Notes under the pieces: generated by a model | The model's database searches: none | What the model saw: only the letters and a program-made list of their open reading frames with translations | What the model was told of the DNA's origin: nothing | Position numbers and translations under genes: made by a program | Shown here: positions 59,952-64,000 of the stretch, piece after piece | How the letters are laid out: each line of letters opens with the position of its first letter | Numbering within the stretch: position 1 is the first letter of the stretch | From: Talpa occidentalis | Lineage: Eukaryota > Chordata > Mammalia > Eulipotyphla > Talpidae | DNA: 64,000 nt | Assembly: GCF_014898055.3 (NCBI RefSeq) | Contig: NW_023605083.1 | Span: forward strand, 68,999,715 to 69,063,714 | Reading direction: 5' to 3'

Positions 59952-60218
59952 GGGGACTCCCTGGTGGCACAAAGGGTTAAGACGCAGCACCATGCAGCTA
60001 TCTGTAGCCACTATAACATGAGTTGGATTCCCCAGTCAGGGAGCTAACCCACATGGCATAGCAGACCTCTCCTGCCTTGCCCAATGCTTCCCTCAGCAGT
60101 GTATTTCAGTGGATCCACCTGTTCTGTTCCCTACTCTATCTCTGGTGAATCCTCTCAGCACCCGCAATTCTGGCCTGTATCCCAGTTCTTATATGCAAAA
60201 ATAAATAAATCTTTTTAA
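59952..60218 (+). mobile_element. tRNA-derived T+ SINE, oldest-looking copy
   Basis: The head is 'ggggactccctggtggcaca' and the tail 'aaaaataaataaatcttttt'. The target duplication is degraded (AAAATTGTATTC at 59938-59949 against AAAATAATATTC at 60219-60230), so this is one of the older copies. Confidence 0.92.
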
Positions 60219-60289
60219 AAAATAATATTCAATTATAATTAATTTAACCTTAAATTACTACATGTTTTTAGACATTGTTTTCAATAGCA

Positions 60290-60455
60290 CAGGTAGCAAG
60301 GAAAGGGCATCATTCTCAGAATCAGGTGACTTGGACTCTAATATTGACCCTGCTACTCAGTATATTCATACATACATAAGCATTGTTCCTGCAGTGTTTA
60401 ATGTTTGTGCTGTCTGGGATTTAGTACCTCTATTCATAAAACAAAAGAATTTCAC
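60290..60455 (+). repeat. MIR fragment, sense
   Basis: 'caggtagcaaggaaagggca' then 'tcaggtgacttggactctaa' and 'ccctgctactcagtat' keep MIR 5'-half order. Confidence 0.6.
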
Positions 60456-61270
60456 TAGGTCCAGGACTACAGACCTGTGGCACTGAAGCTACCAGCACTA
60501 ATCCCTAGGCACGTGGCAGTCATCACTAATCAATCCCCACACTTCTTTGCACTGAACCAGAAGTGGCACTGATATTTTCCTCCACCCTAGCCTCAACTAC
60601 CTGAAAATGGAGTACAACTGGCATTTTTAAAAGAATTTACATGCACTTCCTGTATTATTAAATGTCTACAGTCCCTTCTAATTGCAAATTATTTCTATTG
60701 AGTCCAAATTCTCTTGCATCTTAAGAGGAACAGAATCTGATGTAGGAAGGATATGGTTGTTCTTCTTGAAGTTAAGCTGAAAATCATCACTGTGATTCTT
60801 CTATCTATGAATTTACCTAAATAGTTTTGAATCCACCTTTTGTCCACCTTTCGTAACTTCACTTTACAAATTACTATAAGTTAGCATTAATTCTGGCTGT
60901 ACACACCAAGTCTCCCAAGTCGATTGTACACTTAGTGCAGTTAATTAATCAAAACTTTACATGATTAGGTGGACCCGGATGACAAAACTGAGCTAACTGG
61001 GCCCTCTGCCCACAACCTGTCATGTTACCTCCTTACCTCTTATTGACCCTGTGTTTCATTTTCTTATGCATTTATTCCAAATAGTTTATCCACTCCACGA
61101 CCATCAATCCTTCATATTCCATCTTCCATCTATATCAGCAACCTCAGTCCACAGAAATAATAAATATTAATCACAAACCAAAAACAAAACAAAACTAGAA
61201 ACCTCCTTCAGAAGCTGTCTATCCATGATGATGACCACTAGAAAAAAAATTAAAGCAGTATTTTGTGATT
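60456..61270. other. Unique noncoding sequence
   Basis: Nothing recognised. Confidence 0.5.
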
Positions 61271-61274
61271 TTGT

Positions 61275-61470
61275 TGTTTTAGATCTTGGCACTGTATTGG
61301 GTCAGAAATTCCTTTCCCCACGGAGCTGTCCTTTGCTGTGTGGGATGTTTGCCAGCATCCCTGATCTTTATCAACTCTGTGACAGTAACACCTCTCTTCA
61401 GTCAGGACAATAAAAAATATTACTAAATGTCCCCTGGCAGGCACAGTAACCCCTAGTGGAAAGCCCTAAG
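61275..61470 (+). mobile_element. MER20 (hAT-Charlie MITE)
   Basis: The order is well kept: 'agatcttggcactgtattgg', 'ggagctgtcctttgctgtgt', 'gggatgtttgccagcatccc' (about 61342), 'gacagtaacacctctcttca' and 'ctaaatgtcccctggcaggc'. MER20 is a nonautonomous hAT DNA transposon of placental mammals. Some copies have been reported as pregnancy-related enhancers, which this sequence cannot show by itself. The overlapping frames 61225-61413 (+) and 61250-61444 (-) are incidental. Confidence 0.85.
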
Positions 61471-61587
61471 AGACCTTCAGAATTAACATTTAATAATCAG
61501 GGAGAAACCTCTCCCTCCTTTTGTAAAACCCTCTCCCCGACTTTCTTCCACCATCATTACCTCCCTCTACCTGTTTTTCTCAAATAC

Positions 61588-61615
61588 AAAGAAAATATTT
61601 CAAAGAAAATATTTC
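61588..61615. repeat. 14-bp direct tandem duplication
   Basis: CAAAGAAAATATTT occurs twice in tandem, just before the SINE at 61643. Confidence 0.85.
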
Positions 61616-61642
61616 AAAAAAATATTTAAGAATGTTTTGAAC

Positions 61643-61909
61643 GGGGCCTCCCTGGTGGCACAAGGGGTTAAGAGGTAACCAATGAAGATGACCGCAGCCT
61701 CTGCAGCATGAGTTCGATCCCTGGCCAGGGAGCTACCCACATGGCACAGTAGATCTCTCCTGACTCCCCCACTGCTCCCTCAGCAGTGTATTTCAGTCAG
61801 TCTGCCTGTTCTGCTCCCCACTCTGTCTCTGGTGAATCTTCTTACGCCCTGCCCTATGTCTTGTACACCCATTCTTGTAGCATAGAAAAATAAATCTTAC
61901 AAAAAAAAA
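61643..61909 (+). mobile_element. tRNA-derived T+ SINE, older type
   Basis: Head 'ggggcctccctggtggcaca'. Target duplication AAGAATGTTTTGAA is perfect at 61628-61641 and 61910-61923, despite older-type diagnostic bases. Confidence 0.95.
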
Positions 61910-61949
61910 AAGAATGTTTTGAAGAAAATATCCTACTTCCACTTGAAAT

Positions 61950-62470
61950 TTTCTTTATTTGCAAATTTTCTTTTCTCTTCACAGTTCAAACTTATTGTGA
62001 ATGTGTGTTTATTCATGCATGTGTACTCTATATTTATTCTAGATATATATGTAACCATGCATACTGTTTTATTCTTTTTGATAAATGCTATTAAGTTATA
62101 TATGTATATATCACTGAAAATACTTATTTTTTATTCAGCATAATGTACTGAGTACTCTTTACTGTCACAATGTATGAGGAACTATTTTATTCATTTAAAC
62201 ACACAAAAATCTGTGAATTCATTGCCCTCTTGAGGAGTATTTAATTTGCTTTTCTTATTTCACATTTATAAACAATGTTGCAGTAAGCATTCTTTTATAT
62301 ATATCCTATACATTGATTTATTTTCTTTATTTCACATTTATAAACAATGGTGAAGTAAACATTCTCCTATAGGCATTTTTTTCTGTAATAAATGAAATAA
62401 TATCTCTAAGGGATGATACCTAGGAATAGTACTACTGGAGGGAAATGTATATTCAGTTTTATGAGGACTA
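61950..62470 (-). mobile_element. Old L1 3'-region fragment, antisense
   Basis: 'acaatgttgcagtaagcatt' (about 62273) and 'gatgatacctaggaatagta' (about 62413) are the usual antisense L1/HAL1 ORF2-end strings. It contains a local duplication of about 72 bp. Confidence 0.6.
62255..62366. repeat. 72-bp-offset direct duplication
   Basis: 'ttatttcacatttataaaca' occurs at 62255 and at 62327 and continues similar for about 40 bp in both copies. It is a local duplication inside the L1 fossil. Confidence 0.85.
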
Positions 62471-62545
62471 CAAAGGAGAGGAGAAATCAAGCTTGTACAA
62501 AAATGAACAATGACGTAAAAATATATAAATAAATTATATATACAT
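62470..62545 (+). repeat. LINE-like 3' tail similar to the 33244 insertion
   Basis: 'aaaaatgaacaatgacgtaa' followed by an A/T-rich tail resembles the end of the 33244-33430 insertion. The 5' limit is unclear. Confidence 0.4.
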
Positions 62546-62597
62546 GCACACATATATATGCATATATATATATATAGATATATAGATATATATATTT
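62528..62597. repeat. (TA)n-rich microsatellite region
   Basis: An impure TA/CA/GATA tract. Confidence 0.85.
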
Positions 62598-62704
62598 GGC
62601 ACTGCCCCACTAAAGTGATTGAACAAATTCACATTTCCTTTCAGTAGTAAATTAAAATCATCACTTTCTCATAACTTTAGCAAGATAAGTTGTCAATTGA
62701 AAGA

Positions 62705-63070
62705 AAGTCCATAAGGTGAGGAACAAGGCAAGGATGCCCACTGTCATCACTACTATTCAACATGTTGTTAGATGTCCTAGCCAGTAACTGGACAAGGAGA
62801 AGAAATTAAAGGTATTTAAAGAGGAGGGAAGAATCAAAATTGGTATTTGATTTGCAGGAGATCTGATTTTAAATATAGTAAAACACAAAGAGGGGAGGCA
62901 TTGGTAAAAAGATGAAAGCTACAAAATATACAGGGATTGGTGGCATTCCTATATGTAAAAACAATGACCATCAGAAAGAGAACTTAAGAAAACAATCCCA
63001 TGTATGGTCTAACCAAAAAAGAATAAAATACCTAAGTGTAATTTAACCAACATGTTAAAAGGCCTGTACT
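62705..63070 (+). mobile_element. Old L1 ORF2 reverse-transcriptase-region fragment, sense
   Basis: 'aacaaggcaaggatgcccac' (about 62722) and 'ctattcaacatgttgttaga' with 'gatgtcctagccagtaactg' match the sense ORF2 strand around the RT region that precedes the catalytic FADD box. Its downstream FADD codons are degraded. It is opposite in orientation to the L1 fossil at 61950-62470. Confidence 0.7.
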
Positions 63071-63074
63071 GAAA

Positions 63075-63270
63075 ATTAACTCATTGTCATAGACTAAATG
63101 ATGTAGCATCTCTGAATCTGTTTCTTTATTGGCTTTAGTGAGAAAAATACCTACCAATCTCACAAGGCTAATTTGAAGATCAAATGAGATAATGGCAATT
63201 TCTTACCTAAAAGAGATCTTGACAGATATTAAATTCCAGGCATATACTAGTATTACTGTTACTCATCTTT
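63075..63270 (+). repeat. MIR SINE, sense
   Basis: 'tctgaatctgtttctttatt' through 'aaaatacctaccaatctcac' and 'atcaaatgagataatggcaa' keep the MIR order. Confidence 0.75.
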
Positions 63271-63659
63271 GATTAACTTTAGCATTTCAATGTCTGTGGG
63301 ACATTTCGTAACACAACACTGTCCTTCCTTGAATTATTCGAAGACAGCCACTTGCTCCCCTGAGTGTTCTTGTACCTAAATTTAACATCCACTTCTTTCA
63401 ACTTCACTTCCAGTGTTAAATTTATTAGTTATGGCAAATATTCAATGTTTTATCTACATATTCCTAAAATTGAATAGAGTAACCAAATTGTGTTTGTTTA
63501 ATGAACTAATGGAATCCCCAAATCCTGCTGATCTTTATTTTTTGTCATCATATTGTGTCTCCATTGAACTTTAAAGCCTCCATATCTTTTTTAAATAATA
63601 ATTAAATCTTTAATTATTCTAGATAGTTTATATAGCTGACATATACCTCCCCACTGCCT

Positions 63660-63865
63660 TATAGAGCATATAGTATTTTTATACATCTTGTAAATGCATA
63701 TAGTATCTCAGCTATTTATTACAGCCCCTCAATTATATCGGATATCATTAGTTCTATCTTAAATGAAAAAGAAACTGATATTCAGAAATATTAGGTAGTT
63801 CAAGTGTGATCTGAACCCAGAGACATGTGATTTTATAGTTCAGTGTCTTAAATGCAGAGCAGTAT
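63660..63865 (-). repeat. MIR fragment, antisense
   Basis: 'gaaactgatattcagaaata' and 'gtgatctgaacccagagaca' follow antisense MIR order. Confidence 0.55.
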
Positions 63866-64000
63866 TAACTCTTAGATAAATTGCTAGTGACGAAGTAATT
63901 CTAGTCATCGCTCATGATTCATAATGGAGAACTGCTCTGTTCCCTTGGCTAATTTCTCAGTTCTTTTCTAGTATCCCTCTTCTCTTCTCATTTCTCTTCC

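Noticed and set aside
9706..61909. Camelid, ruminant or carnivore origin based on the SINE
   Set aside because: The head and body do not match the Vic-1, Bov-tA, CHR-1 or CAN families as I know them.
1..64000. CRISPR array, bacterial operon, phage or plasmid content
   Set aside because: No regularly spaced repeats, operon structure or prokaryotic coding density; mammalian repeats dominate.
1..64000. Mitochondrial insertion (NUMT)
   Set aside because: I saw no stretch resembling mitochondrial rRNA, tRNA clusters or protein genes; a search would be needed to exclude short ones.

Overview
The window is nuclear DNA from a placental mammal. It is AT-rich, saturated with interspersed repeats, and carries old mammalian families (MIR, L2, L3/CR1, MER5, MER20, Tigger, MaLR and ERVL LTRs, old L1) beneath a younger lineage-specific tRNA-derived SINE and a younger L1. 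I could not name the species. As I remember them, the SINE does not match Alu, rodent B1/B2, pig PRE-1, ruminant Bov-tA, cetacean CHR-1, camelid Vic-1, carnivore CAN, horse ERE, rabbit C or vesper-bat VES. Its T+ architecture (AATAAA followed by TCTTT) is common in Laurasiatheria, so a laurasiatherian such as a mole or pangolin is a guess only.

No protein-coding gene, functional tRNA, rRNA or CRISPR array is supported. Every long open frame is either a LINE-1 ORF2 remnant (33557-33799; 50230-50790), a frame inside the GC-rich SINE, or chance. The window is best read as intergenic or deep-intronic gene desert.

Layout. 0-9 kb: MIRs, a Tigger-type DNA transposon remnant (about 2.64-3.42 kb), a candidate conserved noncoding block (about 3.93-4.26 kb) and an L2 broken by a young L1 tail (4.9-6.0 kb). 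9-28 kb: a nested SINE pair, two large antisense L2 copies (12.1-13.4 and 21.1-22.3 kb), MaLR-like LTRs (16.0-17.6 kb), several SINEs and a second candidate conserved block (about 23.9-24.15 kb). 28-39 kb: MER5-like elements, L2, an L3/CR1 reverse-transcriptase remnant, a MER5-like element split by an L1 end with a second LINE-like tail at its edge, and a homeobox-motif-bearing candidate element (35.64-36.0 kb). 39-47 kb: two old L1 bodies in opposite orientation. 47-55 kb: a SINE and an L1 that share one TTTTAAAA target, a twin-primed L1 inside an L3/CR1 copy, and an old L1 ORF1 region hit by two young SINEs. 55-64 kb: an ERVL-like LTR, MIRs, a MER20 and L1 fragments.

Eighteen SINE copies are present, nine in each orientation. 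They fall roughly into an older and a younger subfamily. Target-site duplications (TSDs) are visible for essentially all of them and tend to be perfect in the younger copies. The clearest observations are about insertion history rather than any new molecular system; I found no evidence for an undescribed system.
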